A stretch of DNA of 64,000 nucleotides, taken from positions 151,812 through 215,811 of the forward strand of contig JADCER010000004.1 of NCBI GenBank assembly GCA_020249925.1, read 5' to 3'. Position numbers and translations under genes: made by a program. Numbering within the stretch: the first letter of the stretch is position 1; the number at the start of each line of letters is the position of its first letter. Origin of the DNA: Roseomonas sp. GTDB taxonomy: Bacteria > Pseudomonadota > Alphaproteobacteria > Acetobacterales > Acetobacteraceae. This document shows, one piece after another, positions 16,756-26,449 of this stretch. The notes beneath the pieces are model-generated. The model saw only the letters and a list, made by a program, of their open reading frames with translations, had not been told where the DNA came from and searched no databases.

Positions 16756-18182
16756 TGCCGCTACCCTGGATCATGGTTTTCTTCCCTTGGATTGGTGCGC
16801 TGATTTTGCTGACCTTGCCGAGGCTCCGCATTGCGGCAGCGGCGAATATCGGTTGCGCGGGTGTTTCTTTCATATTGGCGCTGGCGCTGTTTACCCTGCC
16901 GCATGGCGAACAGGGCTGGACGCGAATTGATGCGCTGAATTTGCCCTTTGTGCTGCTCGCGTCCTTTGTCGCTTTGACGACCTCAATTTTTTCCGCAGCT
17001 ACGCTGGCGCATGAGGGCTTCGATCACTGGCGCATTCGTGCCTATCATGGCGCCTTTCAGGTGTTCCTTGGCGCGCAATACCTCGCGCTACTTTCAGATA
17101 ATCTCGGCATACTTTGGGTGGCGATTGAAATCGCGACACTCGCCAGCGTGCTGATGGTGGCGGTGCATCGTACGCCGGCGGCGATGGAAGCGGCGTGGAA
17201 ATTCTTCATGCTTTGCGGCTTTGGCATCGCGCTGGCATTGTTCGGCACCATCCTGCTCTATTCCGCTGCACAAGCCTTGCTGGATGCGGAAAGCGGGTTG
17301 TCCTGGGTGGCGCTGAAGCGTGTGGCGGCGCGCTGTGATGCGAATACGCTGAACCTGGCCTTCGTTTTTCTGCTGGTGGGCTATGGCACCAAGGCAGGCT
17401 TGGTTCCGCTGCATTCCTGGCTGCCGGATGCGCATGCGGAAGGCCCGATTGCGATTTCCGCCGTGCTATCCGGGCTTTTGTTGAATGCCGCCATGCTGGC
17501 GGTGTTGCGCGCCAAGGCGATTGTCGGCGCGCATCCGGATACGCTGGCGGTTGGGCCTTTCCTGATGACGCTGGGGCTGGCTTCCGTGCTGCTGGCGGCG
17601 CTCGCTTTATGGCGGCGGCGTGATGCCAGGCGTTTTTTCGGCTGGAGTTCGATTGAACATATGGGCATCGCCGCTTTTGCCTTTGGGATTGGTGGCCCGG
17701 CGGCAAACTTGGCAGGCTTGCTGCATATGATTGGCCATTCATTGGTGAAAAGCGCGATCTTCTTTGGCATTGGCCGCGCGGCGCAGCAAAAGGGCAGCCA
17801 GAAACTCGCGGATATTTCAGGGCTGGTCGCCAGTGATCCCTGGCTCGGTTGGGGGCTTGCCTTGGCGATTGGCGCCATTGCCGGGCTGCCGCCCTTCCTG
17901 CTGTTTGCGTCCGAATATGCCGTGCTGACTGCGGCCATGGCGGCGCAGCCTTGGCTTGCTGTGGCGCTGGCGCTTGGGCTGGTGGTGGCGATGACAGCTT
18001 TGATCCATACGCTGCAAGCACTTTGTTTTGGTGCGCCAACGCCAGATGTGGCGGTTGCTGGGCATGGGCTTGCGGTAATGGTGCCGCTTTGGCTGCATCT
18101 GGCGGTGGCGCTGCTGCTCGGGCTTGCGATGCCGTCGCTTTTCAGCAGTTTCCTCAAGGCCGCGGCGGGAATGATCGGATGA
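16755..18182 (+). CDS. hyfF: Hydrogenase-4 component F / antiporter-like (NuoN/NuoM-type) subunit
   Basis: This is an antiporter-like proton-channel subunit of the complex I/Mrp superfamily. The 475-residue protein shows the family marks: a membrane glutamate in ILWVAIEIATLASVLMV near residue 122, KAGLVPLHSWLPDAHAEGP near residue 215, lysine-bearing helices, and HMIGHSLVKSAIFFGIG near residue 325. It starts at ATG 16755, sharing one base with the hyfE stop; GTG 16752 is an alternative. It is the only antiporter-type subunit left in this cluster because no HyfB is encoded. Confidence 0.92.
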   Translation: MPLPWIMVFFPWIGALILLTLPRLRIAAAANIGCAGVSFILALALFTLPHGEQGWTRIDALNLPFVLLASFVALTTSIFSAATLAHEGFDHWRIRAYHGAFQVFLGAQYLALLSDNLGILWVAIEIATLASVLMVAVHRTPAAMEAAWKFFMLCGFGIALALFGTILLYSAAQALLDAESGLSWVALKRVAARCDANTLNLAFVFLLVGYGTKAGLVPLHSWLPDAHAEGPIAISAVLSGLLLNAAMLAVLRAKAIVGAHPDTLAVGPFLMTLGLASVLLAALALWRRRDARRFFGWSSIEHMGIAAFAFGIGGPAANLAGLLHMIGHSLVKSAIFFGIGRAAQQKGSQKLADISGLVASDPWLGWGLALAIGAIAGLPPFLLFASEYAVLTAAMAAQPWLAVALALGLVVAMTALIHTLQALCFGAPTPDVAVAGHGLAVMVPLWLHLAVALLLGLAMPSLFSSFLKAAAGMIG

Positions 18183-19693
18183 TGGGGCCGGCTTCCAGCC
18201 TGATCCGCGGCGGCAATCCGCAAGGTGCCAAGCCTTATGAGCGGTTCTTGCTTTCACCCACCGCCTGGGGGCAATTGCCGGCTGCCTTGCAGCAGGAACC
18301 CGATCTGGCGCTGCTGGGGCTTTGGGCGGATGCGACGCAGGTCCATGCCTGCTTCCTGCATGAACCAAGCGCGGAAGCGGTGCTGGCCTCAACTCCGGCG
18401 GCGGGCTGGAATTACGCCGCACTTTCCCCCGCGCGCCCCGGCGCGGTGCGCTTTGAACGCATGATCCTGGAATTATGGGGCCATCGCGCGGAAGGCGCGG
18501 TTGATCTGCGCCCGTGGTTGGATCACGGCCGCTGGCCCTTGCGCCATCCGCTTGCCGCCAAGCCCATCCCCTTTGCGGGCGAGGCCCCGCAGCCCGAATT
18601 TTTGCCAACGGAAGGGGAAGGCATTCACCAAATCCCGGTTGGTCCCATCCATGCCGGCGTGATCGAACCCGGGCATTTCCGCTTTTCCGTGCAAGGGGAA
18701 GCCGTGGTGCGGTTGGAACAGCGGCTTGGCTATACGCATAAGGGCACGCTTTCGCTGATGTTGGGCACCTCGCCACGTGCGGCGGTGCGTTATGCGGCGC
18801 GGCTTTCGGGCGATACCACGGTTGCGCATTCCTGGGCGTTTTCGGCGGCGGTGGAAGCGGCACTTGGTGTCACGCCGCCGCCGCGCGCGCTGCATCTCCG
18901 CGCGCTGATGCTGGAATTGGAACGCATTCACAATCATTTGAATGATTGGGGCTTTGTCTGCAATGACGCGGCCTTTGCCTTCCCCCATGCGCGTTGCGGG
19001 TTGCTGCGTGAGGGCGTGCTGCGCGCCATTGCTGCCGCTTTCGGCCATCGGCTGATGATGGACCGCGTTTTACCAGGCGGTGTCGCGCCCGATATCGCGC
19101 CGCGCGGGGCCGAGGCGATTTTGGCCGCGCTGGCAGCGGTGGAAGCGGAAATCCCAGCGCTGATGAAGGTTTATGAGGCGCATGCCAGTTTGCAGGATCG
19201 TGTGGTGACAACAGGATATTTGCGCCCCGATCTGGCGCGTGCCTTTGCCGCTGGCGGCCATGTTGGCCGCGCTTCCGGGCGCGCCTTCGATGCGCGCCGC
19301 CTGCCACCGAACCTGCCCTATCCGACATTGCATTTCGATGTGCCGGTGCTGGAAGCGGGCGATGTGGATGCGCGGGTACGCATTCGTGTGTTGGAACTCA
19401 GCCAATCCATTGCGCTTGTCAGGCAAATCCTCGCGAACCTTCCAGCCGGTGAGCTGATGGCGCCGCTACCCGTGCGCGCCGGCGAAGGCATGGCGATGAT
19501 TGAAGGCTTTCGCGGCGAATGCCTGCATTGGATTGCGCTGGATGATGGCGGGCTGATTCGCGCGCTATTCCCGCGCGATCCTTCCTGGCTGCAATGGCCC
19601 CTTCTGGAGGCAGCCATCGAAGACAATATCGTCGCCGATTTTCCGCTGTGCAATAAATCCTTCAATTGTTCCTATAGCGGGGTGGATTTGTGA
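18179..19693 (+). CDS. hyfG: Hydrogenase-4 large-subunit-like protein lacking NiFe ligands (NuoC/NuoD-type)
   Basis: This is homologous to HyfG/HycE: an N-terminal NuoC-like part (about 1-150) fused to a NuoD-like part (GEGIHQIPVGPIHAGVIEPG near residue 146). In real NiFe hydrogenases the large subunit has RxCGxC near the N-terminus and DPCxxC at the end. Here the first site reads RLSGDTTVAHS at 208-218 and the end reads PLCNKSFNCSYSGVDL, so none of the four canonical cysteine ligands is in place. The protein therefore cannot be a classical hydrogenase; it fits the Ehr (energy-converting hydrogenase-related) complexes. The 504 residues start at ATG 18179, overlapping the hyfF stop. Confidence 0.9.
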   Translation: MMGPASSLIRGGNPQGAKPYERFLLSPTAWGQLPAALQQEPDLALLGLWADATQVHACFLHEPSAEAVLASTPAAGWNYAALSPARPGAVRFERMILELWGHRAEGAVDLRPWLDHGRWPLRHPLAAKPIPFAGEAPQPEFLPTEGEGIHQIPVGPIHAGVIEPGHFRFSVQGEAVVRLEQRLGYTHKGTLSLMLGTSPRAAVRYAARLSGDTTVAHSWAFSAAVEAALGVTPPPRALHLRALMLELERIHNHLNDWGFVCNDAAFAFPHARCGLLREGVLRAIAAAFGHRLMMDRVLPGGVAPDIAPRGAEAILAALAAVEAEIPALMKVYEAHASLQDRVVTTGYLRPDLARAFAAGGHVGRASGRAFDARRLPPNLPYPTLHFDVPVLEAGDVDARVRIRVLELSQSIALVRQILANLPAGELMAPLPVRAGEGMAMIEGFRGECLHWIALDDGGLIRALFPRDPSWLQWPLLEAAIEDNIVADFPLCNKSFNCSYSGVDL

Positions 19694-20220
19694 TGCTTTG
19701 GCCAAAGCTCGCCCGCGCGCTATTCGCAAAACCGCTCACGGATCAAGCGCCGCTGGTGCCGCGTGAGACCATTCAGGCGCTTGGCGAAAGGCTTGCCGTG
19801 ACAAGCCGAGCACGGCTTGGCCGCAGCCTGGCGATTCGCGAAGTGGATAGCGGTTCCTGCAATGGCTGTGAGTTGGAAGTGAATGCGTTGCAGAATGTCG
19901 CCTATGATCTGGAACGCTTCGGGCTGCGCTTTGTCGCCTCCCCCAAGCATGCCGATGTGCTGCTGGTGACCGGTCCCGCCTGCCTGAACATGCGCGAAGC
20001 CTTGGAACGTGCGCTGGCCAGCACGCCGGAACCGCGCTGGGTGGTGGCGGTGGGCGATTGCGCCGTGGATGGTGGCGTCTTCAAGGGTTCCTATGCGGTC
20101 GAAAACGGCATCGGCGCCGTGCTGCCGGTGGATTTGCTGATCCCCGGCTGCCCGCCAACGCCGGCGCAATTGCTGGAAGGGCTGCTTGCCCTGCTGGAAG
20201 CGGAATCGGCAAAAAAATAG
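19693..20220 (+). CDS. hyfI: NuoB-like iron-sulfur subunit of the hydrogenase-4-related complex
   Basis: This is homologous to HyfI/HycG and NuoB, the small subunit carrying the N2-type [4Fe-4S] cluster next to the catalytic large subunit. In 175 residues it keeps the expected cysteines: DSGSCNGCELE near residue 56, GPACLNMRE near residue 96, GDCAVDGG near residue 122, and PGCPPTPAQLLEGLL near residue 154. An intact cluster-binding site beside a large subunit without NiFe ligands argues that electron transfer or coupling to another partner is still used. It starts at ATG 19693 (1-nt overlap with hyfG) and ends the operon. Confidence 0.92.
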   Translation: MLWPKLARALFAKPLTDQAPLVPRETIQALGERLAVTSRARLGRSLAIREVDSGSCNGCELEVNALQNVAYDLERFGLRFVASPKHADVLLVTGPACLNMREALERALASTPEPRWVVAVGDCAVDGGVFKGSYAVENGIGAVLPVDLLIPGCPPTPAQLLEGLLALLEAESAKK

Positions 20221-20384
20221 GGCCGGCCGGATCAAACCAGCCAGCCCAAAGGTACCGCCCGAAGACGGACCAGTTGCGGCGCGGCATGCCGGGAATGAGC
20301 CGCGCGACGTAGGCAATGTCGCACCCGGCACCTCTCCCTGCGGTGAGCAGAAGCTTAATTTTTATCAAGAATGGCGGGGCCGAC

Positions 20385-20810
20385 TCAGATCAGGCAGAGC
20401 TCAGCCAAGTCGCGCCGGAGCTTGGGCGGCAGCGCATCCAAGCCGCGTGTCGGCGCGCGCGCCTGGTTCACATCCGCCGGCGCTTCTTCCGGCTTCAAGT
20501 AGCGCCAGCCCTGGAAGGGCTTCATTGGGCGCGCTTCCACCAGGACCAGCGTGGGGTCCAGCACCAGGGCAGCGCAGGGGGTCTGGTCGTCCCATTCCTC
20601 CTCACGGATTTCCAGGATGCGCTGACGAACGCGCACAAAACCGCCAATCACCCAATAGATGGAACCGCCATTGCAGAGTTCCTCCACGCGCTTCGGGAAC
20701 ATGCGCGTCCAGGCGCGGAGCGGCGGGTCTTCCTTGAGGCGGAGCGCCTGCAAGGCCGCCAGCGCCGCGACATCCTTGGGACCGACCGAGAGTTTGATGA
20801 GGTTCAACAC
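20385..20810 (-). CDS. DUF1489 family protein
   Basis: This is a conserved alphaproteobacterial protein of unknown function. The 141 residues open MLNLIKLSVGPKDVAALAAL when read from the GTG at 20810, which matches the usual N-terminus of the family. The middle contains GGSIYWVIGGFVRVRQRILEI and the end DALPPKLRRDLAELCLI. It lies 43 bp downstream of purD on the same strand and converges with the hydrogenase-like operon; the 164 bp between them (20221-20384) show no gene and no clear terminator. Confidence 0.85.
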   Translation of the reverse strand: MLNLIKLSVGPKDVAALAALQALRLKEDPPLRAWTRMFPKRVEELCNGGSIYWVIGGFVRVRQRILEIREEEWDDQTPCAALVLDPTLVLVEARPMKPFQGWRYLKPEEAPADVNQARAPTRGLDALPPKLRRDLAELCLI

Positions 20811-20853
20811 AAGGCTTCCATGGCCGGAACCGCCCCGAGTCGGCAAGAGGGCC

Positions 20854-22125
20854 TTATTTTAAAGCCCGCCAACCAATATCACGCCGGTAAAACCCGCCCG
20901 GCCAATCAAGCCGGTCCACCGCGGCATAAGCGGCAGCGCGCGCTTCGCGCAGCGTTTTGCCTGTGGCCGAAATACCCAGCACGCGGCCACCGGTTGCGAT
21001 CAGCGCGCCATCTTCGCGCCGCGCGGTGCCGGCATGAAACACCTGCACACCCGGCACCTGCCCCGCCGCTTCCAGGCCGCGGATTTCGCTGCCTTTGGCG
21101 TAGCTGCCGGGGTAGCCCTGCGCCGCCATCACCACCACCATGGCATGCAAGGCTTCCCAGCGGAGATCAAACCGCGCCAATTCGCCATCACAGGCCGCGA
21201 GCAAGGCGGGCAGCAGATCGGATTTCAGGCGTAGCATCAGCACCTGGCATTCCGGATCGCCAAAACGCACATTGAATTCAATGAGCTTCGGGCCATCCGC
21301 CGTAATCATCAGCCCGGCGAAGAGCACACCTTTGAAGGGCGCACCGCGCTGCGCCATTTCGGCCAGCACCGGGCGGATGATGCGCGCCATGACCGTTTCC
21401 TGCAGCAACTCGGTGAAAATCGGTGGCGGGGAATAGGCACCCATGCCGCCGGTATTGGGGCCGGTATCGCCGTCACCCACGCGCTTATGGTCCTGTGCCG
21501 CGCCCAGCGGCAAGGCGGTGGTGCCATCGCACAGCGCGAAGAAGCTGATCTCCTCGCCCACCAGACATTCTTCAATCACCACGGAAGCGCCCGCCGCGCC
21601 ATGGACACGGTCTTCCATGATATCGGTGATGGCGGCTTCAGCTTCGGCGATGGTCGCGGCCACCACCACACCCTTGCCGGCCGCGAGGCCATCGGCCTTC
21701 ACCACAATCGGTGCGCCCTTTTCGCGAGTATAGGCGCGCGCGGCAGCGGCATCGGTGAAGCGTGCCCAGGCGGCGGTGGGCGCGCCAGCGGCATCCGCCA
21801 CTTCCTTGGTGAAGGTCTTGCTGCCTTCCAATCGCGCGGCGGCGGCAGAGGGTCCGAAGCATTTCAGCCCGGCGGCAGCGCAGGCATCGGCGAGGCCAAG
21901 CGTCAGCGGCGCTTCCGGCCCGACCACAACCAAATCAACGGCATTGTCCTTAGCGAAGGCAACGAGACCACAGATATCCTCGGCGCCAATCGCCACACAT
22001 TCAGCCACTTCGGCGATGCCGGCATTGCCCGGGGCGCAAAACAGCTTGGTCAGCAAGGGCGAAGCCGCCAAGGCCCAGCAGAGCGCATGTTCGCGGCCAC
22101 CGCCGCCCACCACCAGAACGCGCAT
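20854..22125 (-). CDS. purD: Phosphoribosylamine-glycine ligase
   Basis: PurD (GAR synthetase) joins phosphoribosylamine and glycine with ATP in purine synthesis. The 423-residue protein begins [20 protein letters not shown], the typical pre-ATP-grasp strand-loop. It shows [17 protein letters not shown], the ATP-grasp loop [14 protein letters not shown] near residue 143, and the metal-binding [12 protein letters not shown] near residue 284. It follows phoB on the minus strand after 68 bp. Being a housekeeping gene, it probably has its own promoter. Confidence 0.98.
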   Translation of the reverse strand: MRVLVVGGGGREHALCWALAASPLLTKLFCAPGNAGIAEVAECVAIGAEDICGLVAFAKDNAVDLVVVGPEAPLTLGLADACAAAGLKCFGPSAAAARLEGSKTFTKEVADAAGAPTAAWARFTDAAAARAYTREKGAPIVVKADGLAAGKGVVVAATIAEAEAAITDIMEDRVHGAAGASVVIEECLVGEEISFFALCDGTTALPLGAAQDHKRVGDGDTGPNTGGMGAYSPPPIFTELLQETVMARIIRPVLAEMAQRGAPFKGVLFAGLMITADGPKLIEFNVRFGDPECQVLMLRLKSDLLPALLAACDGELARFDLRWEALHAMVVVMAAQGYPGSYAKGSEIRGLEAAGQVPGVQVFHAGTARREDGALIATGGRVLGISATGKTLREARAAAYAAVDRLDWPGGFYRRDIGWRALK

Positions 22126-22193
22126 CGCACCCCTCGCTGATCAGATTGCGCGGTGGTGATTACGCCTTGTGGTGGGTGGCGCCAAGATGGTGA

Positions 22194-22928
22194 TTAGCCA
22201 AGCCTGTCCGGGTCAGAATCCAAGGCATAACCGGCGGAGCGCACGGTGCGGATCAGGTCCATCTCATCATCGCGATTGATTGCCTTGCGCAGGCGGCGGA
22301 TATGCACATCCACCGTGCGTGGTTCCACATGGATATCGCGGCCCCACACGGCATCGAGCAATTGTTCGCGCGCAAAAACGCGGCCCGGATGCTGCAAGAA
22401 AAATTCCAGCAAGCGATATTCCGTCGGCCCCAAATGCAAGGGCCGCCCGGCGCGTGTGACGCGATGCGCGTCCTGATCCATCGCAAGATCGGCATAGGTC
22501 AGCGTACCCTTGGACGCCACGCGCCCGGACCGGCGCAGCAAGGCGCGGATGCGCGCAATGACATGCTCAATGGCGAAGGGCTTGGCGATGTAATCATCCG
22601 CGCCGATATCAAGCGCGCGCACCGCGTCCTGATCCTCGGTCCGTGCCGTCACCATGATGATGGGCAGGTCGCGCGTTTCGGCCCGGCGGCGAAGCTGGCG
22701 GCAGACCTCAATGCCTGAAAGCGCCGGCAGCATCCAATCCAGCAGCATGATATCGGGCCGCGCTTCCGCCACACGCAGCAGCGCTTCCTGCCCATCTGCC
22801 GCTTCATCCACGCGAAAGCCCTGCTTTTCGAGGTTATAGCGCAGCAGGGTCAAAAGCGGCGCCTCATCCTCCACGATCAGTACCGTGGGCTTGGCAAGGC
22901 TAGCGTAGTTTTCTGCCATCATCGCCAT
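22194..22928 (-). CDS. phoB: Phosphate regulon response regulator PhoB
   Basis: PhoB activates Pho-regulon promoters when phosphorylated by PhoR. The 244 residues comprise a receiver domain (VLIVEDEAPLLTLL; phosphoacceptor aspartate in IMLLDWMLPALSG; TARTEDQDAVRAL) and an OmpR-type winged helix (GPTEYRLLEFFLQHPGRVFA, then VDVHIRRLRKAI). Three near ATGs are possible (22928, 22922, 22919); the first is 2 nt past the phoU stop. It is the last gene of pstSCAB-phoU-phoB. No phoR is found in the operon. Its likely targets in this window are the Pho boxes before pstS and throughout 48-63 kb. Confidence 0.96.
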   Translation of the reverse strand: MAMMAENYASLAKPTVLIVEDEAPLLTLLRYNLEKQGFRVDEAADGQEALLRVAEARPDIMLLDWMLPALSGIEVCRQLRRRAETRDLPIIMVTARTEDQDAVRALDIGADDYIAKPFAIEHVIARIRALLRRSGRVASKGTLTYADLAMDQDAHRVTRAGRPLHLGPTEYRLLEFFLQHPGRVFAREQLLDAVWGRDIHVEPRTVDVHIRRLRKAINRDDEMDLIRTVRSAGYALDSDPDRLG

Positions 22929-22930
22929 GC

Positions 22931-23647
22931 CTAGTCGCCCGGCGCGCGGACCACAGCGAAGGCCGAGGTATCGCCCTTCGGCCGATCCTCCGGCAGGTTT
23001 TCGCCGCGGACCGCGAAGTGAATACGTTCCGCGATATTCGTGGTGTGATCGCCGATGCGTTCCAGATTCTTGGCGATGAACAGCATGTGGGTCGCGGCGG
23101 TGATATTGCGCGGGTCTTCCATCATATGCGTCAGCATTTCGCGGAAAATGCCGTTATAGATTTCATCCACCGGTTCATCGGCACCCCAGACGCGTTCCGC
23201 CGCTTCGGCATCGCCCTGCACCAGCGCATCCATCGCGGCCTTCAGGTTTTCCTGCACCAGATGCGCCATGCGTTCAAAACCATTCATGCTGCCAAGGCCG
23301 GGGAGTGAGGCCAGCACGATGGAACGCTTCGCTGCATTGGCGGCGTAATCGCCGATGCGTTCCAGATCATTGGAAACCTTCATGCCGGCAATGATCAAGC
23401 GTAAATCTGCCGCCATGGGCTGGCGCAGCGCCAGAAGCCGCACACAAAACGCCTCAATCTCTCGTTCAAGCTGGTCAATCTGCATGTCGCGCTGCACGAC
23501 CTCGCCGGCCAGGTCACTGTCACGGCGGACCAGGGCGCGGGTGGCATCGGCGACCTGGCGTTCCACAAGGCCACCCATGCGCGCGATCATGTCACGCAGC
23601 TTGCGCAAATCCTCATCATAGCTGCGGACGATATGTTCTGTGGGCAT
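22931..23647 (-). CDS. phoU: Phosphate-specific transport system accessory protein PhoU
   Basis: PhoU couples the state of the Pst transporter to the PhoR kinase and limits phosphate uptake. The 238-residue protein consists of two repeated three-helix PhoU domains. Each has the metal-binding E/D-rich helix signature: DLERIGDYAANAAKR near residue 96 and NLERIGDHTTNIAERI near residue 195. It lies between pstB (20 nt gap) and phoB (2 nt gap) on the minus strand. Confidence 0.97.
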   Translation of the reverse strand: MPTEHIVRSYDEDLRKLRDMIARMGGLVERQVADATRALVRRDSDLAGEVVQRDMQIDQLEREIEAFCVRLLALRQPMAADLRLIIAGMKVSNDLERIGDYAANAAKRSIVLASLPGLGSMNGFERMAHLVQENLKAAMDALVQGDAEAAERVWGADEPVDEIYNGIFREMLTHMMEDPRNITAATHMLFIAKNLERIGDHTTNIAERIHFAVRGENLPEDRPKGDTSAFAVVRAPGD

Positions 23648-23667
23648 CTGCGTTGCTCCTGCCTGGT

Positions 23668-24507
23668 TCAGCCAAACCGGCCGGTGATGTATTCTTGCGT
23701 CTTGGGATGCTTGGGCGCGGTGAAGAGCTGCGCTGCCGGCGCTACCTCAATCAATTCGCCCAGATAGAAAAACGCCACCTGATCCGCGCAGCGCGCAGCC
23801 TGCTGCATGTTATGGGTGACGATGGCGATGGTGAAATCGCGTTTCAATTCGTCAATCAGCTCCTCGATCTTCAGCGTGCTGATGGGATCAAGGGCGGAGG
23901 TTGGTTCATCGAACAGGATCACCTCAGGCCGTACGGCGATGGTGCGCGCGATGCAAAGCCGTTGCTGCTGGCCGCCAGAAAGACCAAGGGCGGAACGATC
24001 CAGCCTATCCTTCACCTCATTCCACAGGGCGGCGCGCGTCAGCGCCCATTCGATACGCTCACCCATCTCGGATTTGGAGAGTTTTTCATGCAGGCGAATG
24101 CCGAAGGCGATGTTTTCATAAATCGTCATCGGGAAGGGGGTCGGCTTCTGGAAAACCATGCCTACCTTGGCGCGGAGCGTATTCAAATCCACGGAATCGG
24201 AGATGATGTTTTCGCCATCCATCATCACCTCACCGGTCGCGCGCTGGCCGGGGTAGAGGCTATACATGCGATTGAGCACGCGCAGCAGCGTGGATTTGCC
24301 GCAGCCGGATGGCCCGATCATGCCGGTAACCTGCCGGTCCGGCAGGTCAAGATTGATGCCCTTCAGCGCGCGATTATCGCCATAGAAGAAATCCAGATTG
24401 CGAATGGCCACGCGCGCATTGTTCAGCGTGGCTTCAGACCGTGCCTGCATGCCGCCAAAGCTTTTCGTGCCGGTAGTCTGGCTTTGTGTTTCGGTGGAAA
24501 GGCTCAT
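23668..24507 (-). CDS. pstB: Phosphate ABC transporter ATP-binding protein PstB
   Basis: PstB is the ATPase that powers high-affinity phosphate import through PstC-PstA. The 279 residues contain Walker [10 protein letters not shown] near residue 68, the Q-loop [12 protein letters not shown], the signature LSGGQQQR and Walker [13 protein letters not shown]. The chosen start ([19 protein letters not shown]) lies 16 nt after the pstA stop; a longer open frame upstream has no family similarity. It is part of the pst operon. Confidence 0.97.
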   Translation of the reverse strand: MSLSTETQSQTTGTKSFGGMQARSEATLNNARVAIRNLDFFYGDNRALKGINLDLPDRQVTGMIGPSGCGKSTLLRVLNRMYSLYPGQRATGEVMMDGENIISDSVDLNTLRAKVGMVFQKPTPFPMTIYENIAFGIRLHEKLSKSEMGERIEWALTRAALWNEVKDRLDRSALGLSGGQQQRLCIARTIAVRPEVILFDEPTSALDPISTLKIEELIDELKRDFTIAIVTHNMQQAARCADQVAFFYLGELIEVAPAAQLFTAPKHPKTQEYITGRFG

Positions 24508-24523
24508 GTTTCCGTCCTTCCGG

Positions 24524-25417
24524 TCAGATGCGGCTGCGCAGCAGCGTGCGCGCAAGGATATTGAGGGCAAGCACGCCAAGCGTGATCAGCATGGCGCCGG
24601 CCCAGGCCAGGGCGATCCAGTCTTCAAAGGGGGAACCCGCGAAGGAATAGATCGTCACCGGCAGGCTCGACATCGGCTTGGAAAGATCGGTGGACCAGGC
24701 GTTATTGCCGAGCGAGGTGAACAGCAGCGGCGCGGTTTCACCCGCCACGCGGGCAACGGCCAGCAGAACGCCGGTGATGATGCCCGCCATGGCAGAGCGC
24801 CAGCAGATCAGAATGATCATTTTCCACTTTGGCGCGCCAAGCCCGACCACCGCTTCACGCAGCGTATTCGGGATCAATTGCAGCATGTCTTCCGTGGTGC
24901 GCACCACGATGGGGATGACGATAATAGCAAGGGCCACCACCCCGGCCCAGCCGGAAAACCCCCCAAAGGGCAGCACCAAAATCTGATAGACAAAAAGCCC
25001 AATCAGGATGGAAGGTGCGGAAAGCAGAATGTCGGACACAAAGCGCACCGCATTGCCCAGCCAGGAATCCTTGGCGTATTCGGCCAGATAAGTGCCAACC
25101 AGCATGCCGATCGGCGTGCCGATGGCGGTGCCAAGCAGGGATTGGATCAGCGTCCCCACAATGGAATTCAGCAAGCCACCTTCGGAACCAGGCGGCGCGG
25201 TGACATGGGTGAAAACGCGCAGCGACATCGCTTCAAGACCACGATAAAAAAGCGTGGCGAGGATGGAGGCAAGCAATACAAGGCCAAACACGGTCGCTGC
25301 GATGCAAAGCGTGCGAATGATGCGATCAGCCCTTTTGCGCCGGCGGCCAAGCCTTGCGGCCATGGCAACATCCTTGCGCGGACCTGGATTTGGTAGCGTG
25401 GATAGGGCCAGCGACAT
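24524..25417 (-). CDS. pstA: Phosphate ABC transporter permease PstA
   Basis: PstA is one of the two membrane permeases of the Pst phosphate importer. The 297-residue protein has an N-terminal cytoplasmic basic stretch ([16 protein letters not shown]), about six membrane helices and the EAA loop ([17 protein letters not shown] region, here [13 protein letters not shown]). It is separated from pstC by 3 nt, so the two permeases are made together. Confidence 0.96.
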   Translation of the reverse strand: MSLALSTLPNPGPRKDVAMAARLGRRRKRADRIIRTLCIAATVFGLVLLASILATLFYRGLEAMSLRVFTHVTAPPGSEGGLLNSIVGTLIQSLLGTAIGTPIGMLVGTYLAEYAKDSWLGNAVRFVSDILLSAPSILIGLFVYQILVLPFGGFSGWAGVVALAIIVIPIVVRTTEDMLQLIPNTLREAVVGLGAPKWKMIILICWRSAMAGIITGVLLAVARVAGETAPLLFTSLGNNAWSTDLSKPMSSLPVTIYSFAGSPFEDWIALAWAGAMLITLGVLALNILARTLLRSRI

Positions 25418-25420
25418 GGT

Positions 25421-26380
25421 TCAGACCTTCAGCCGAGAGCGGAGCAGATAGCGCGATGTCGCCAGCACCGCGAAGGAAAGCAGGAACAGGATAAAGCCAA
25501 GCGCAAGCAGCGATGCCAGCTTCAGGCTGCCGATTTCGCTTTCACCGAATTCCAGCGCCACCAGCGATGCGATGGTATTGCCCGGCCCAAAGAGTGAGGC
25601 GGAAATGCGATTGGCATTGCCGATCACGAAGGTCACCGCCATGGTCTCACCCAAGGCGCGGCCAAGGCCGAGCATGATGCCGCCCACCACGGAAACCCGC
25701 GTATAGGGAATGACAACGCCCTTCATCACTTCCCAGGTGGTGGCGCCAAGCCCATAGGCGCTTTCCTTGAATACGGGCGGAACCTGCATGAAAACATCGC
25801 GCATGGTGGCGGCGATGAAGGGCAGGATCATGATGGCAAGGATGAAGGCCGCGGTGAAAAGCCCGGTGCCGAAGGGCGGGCCCTGAAACAGAAAGCCGAT
25901 CAGCGGCAATTCGCCGATGTTATCAATGATCCAGGGCTGCACATGCTGCGCAAAGGCCGGCGCAATCACGAAAAATCCCCACATGCCGTAAATGATGGAA
26001 GGCACCGCGGCCAAAAGTTCAATCGCCGTGCCAACCGGGCGGCGCATCCAGGGCGGGGCCAATTCGGTCAGAAAAAACGCAATCCCGAAAGCAAGCGGCA
26101 CGGCCATGGTGATGGCCAACATGGCGGTGACAATCGTGCCATAAATGGACACGCCAGCGCCGAAAAGCTCCCGCACCGGATCCCAATCCGTGGAGGTGAC
26201 AAAGGCAAGACCAAAGGCGCGAAAGGCCGGCAGGCCGGCGATGAAAAGCTCAATAATCAGCGCGCCCAGCAGGATGAGCACGAAAATGCCGGCGGCCTGG
26301 CAGAGCAGGGCGAAGACCTTATCGCCCAGGCTGCCTGACCGACGCGCGGCTTTCGGGGGCATTACGCTTTGAGACGCCAA
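25421..26380 (-). CDS. pstC: Phosphate ABC transporter permease PstC
   Basis: PstC is the second permease of the Pst importer. The 319 residues start MASQSVMPPKAARRSGSLGD and contain a long first helix (LLCQAAGIFVLILLGALIIE), a periplasmic loop with ASTDWDPV-like residues (TSTDWDPVRELFG), several more helices, and the EAA loop FKESAYGLGATTWEVMKGVV. It lies downstream of pstS, after a 69-bp gap that contains a strong hairpin. Confidence 0.96.
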   Translation of the reverse strand: MASQSVMPPKAARRSGSLGDKVFALLCQAAGIFVLILLGALIIELFIAGLPAFRAFGLAFVTSTDWDPVRELFGAGVSIYGTIVTAMLAITMAVPLAFGIAFFLTELAPPWMRRPVGTAIELLAAVPSIIYGMWGFFVIAPAFAQHVQPWIIDNIGELPLIGFLFQGPPFGTGLFTAAFILAIMILPFIAATMRDVFMQVPPVFKESAYGLGATTWEVMKGVVIPYTRVSVVGGIMLGLGRALGETMAVTFVIGNANRISASLFGPGNTIASLVALEFGESEIGSLKLASLLALGFILFLLSFAVLATSRYLLRSRLKV

Positions 26381-26413
26381 GGAACACCCCCAAGGGTTCA
26401 GGAGGAAATGGCC

Positions 26414-26441
26414 GCCCGTAAGCCGCGAAGGGCTTACGGGC
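26414..26441 (-). promoter_or_regulatory. Intercistronic hairpin between pstS and pstC
   Basis: A perfect 11-bp inverted repeat (GCCCGTAAGCC and GGCTTACGGGC around a 6-nt loop) sits between the pstS stop and pstC. There is no T-tract, so it is not a simple terminator. In pst operons such hairpins protect the upstream pstS mRNA and reduce read-through, giving more binding protein than permease. That role is inferred from position and structure. Confidence 0.75.
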
Positions 26442-26449
26442 AGAAATGA

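Noticed and set aside
17849..18178. Upstream extension of the HyfG-like gene into hyfF
   Set aside because: The extra 110 residues are an out-of-frame translation of hyfF; ATG 18179 overlaps the hyfF stop in the expected way.
24508..24579. Longer N-terminus of PstB
   Set aside because: The extra 24 residues overlap the pstA end and lack similarity; MSLSTETQ fits the family length and spacing.
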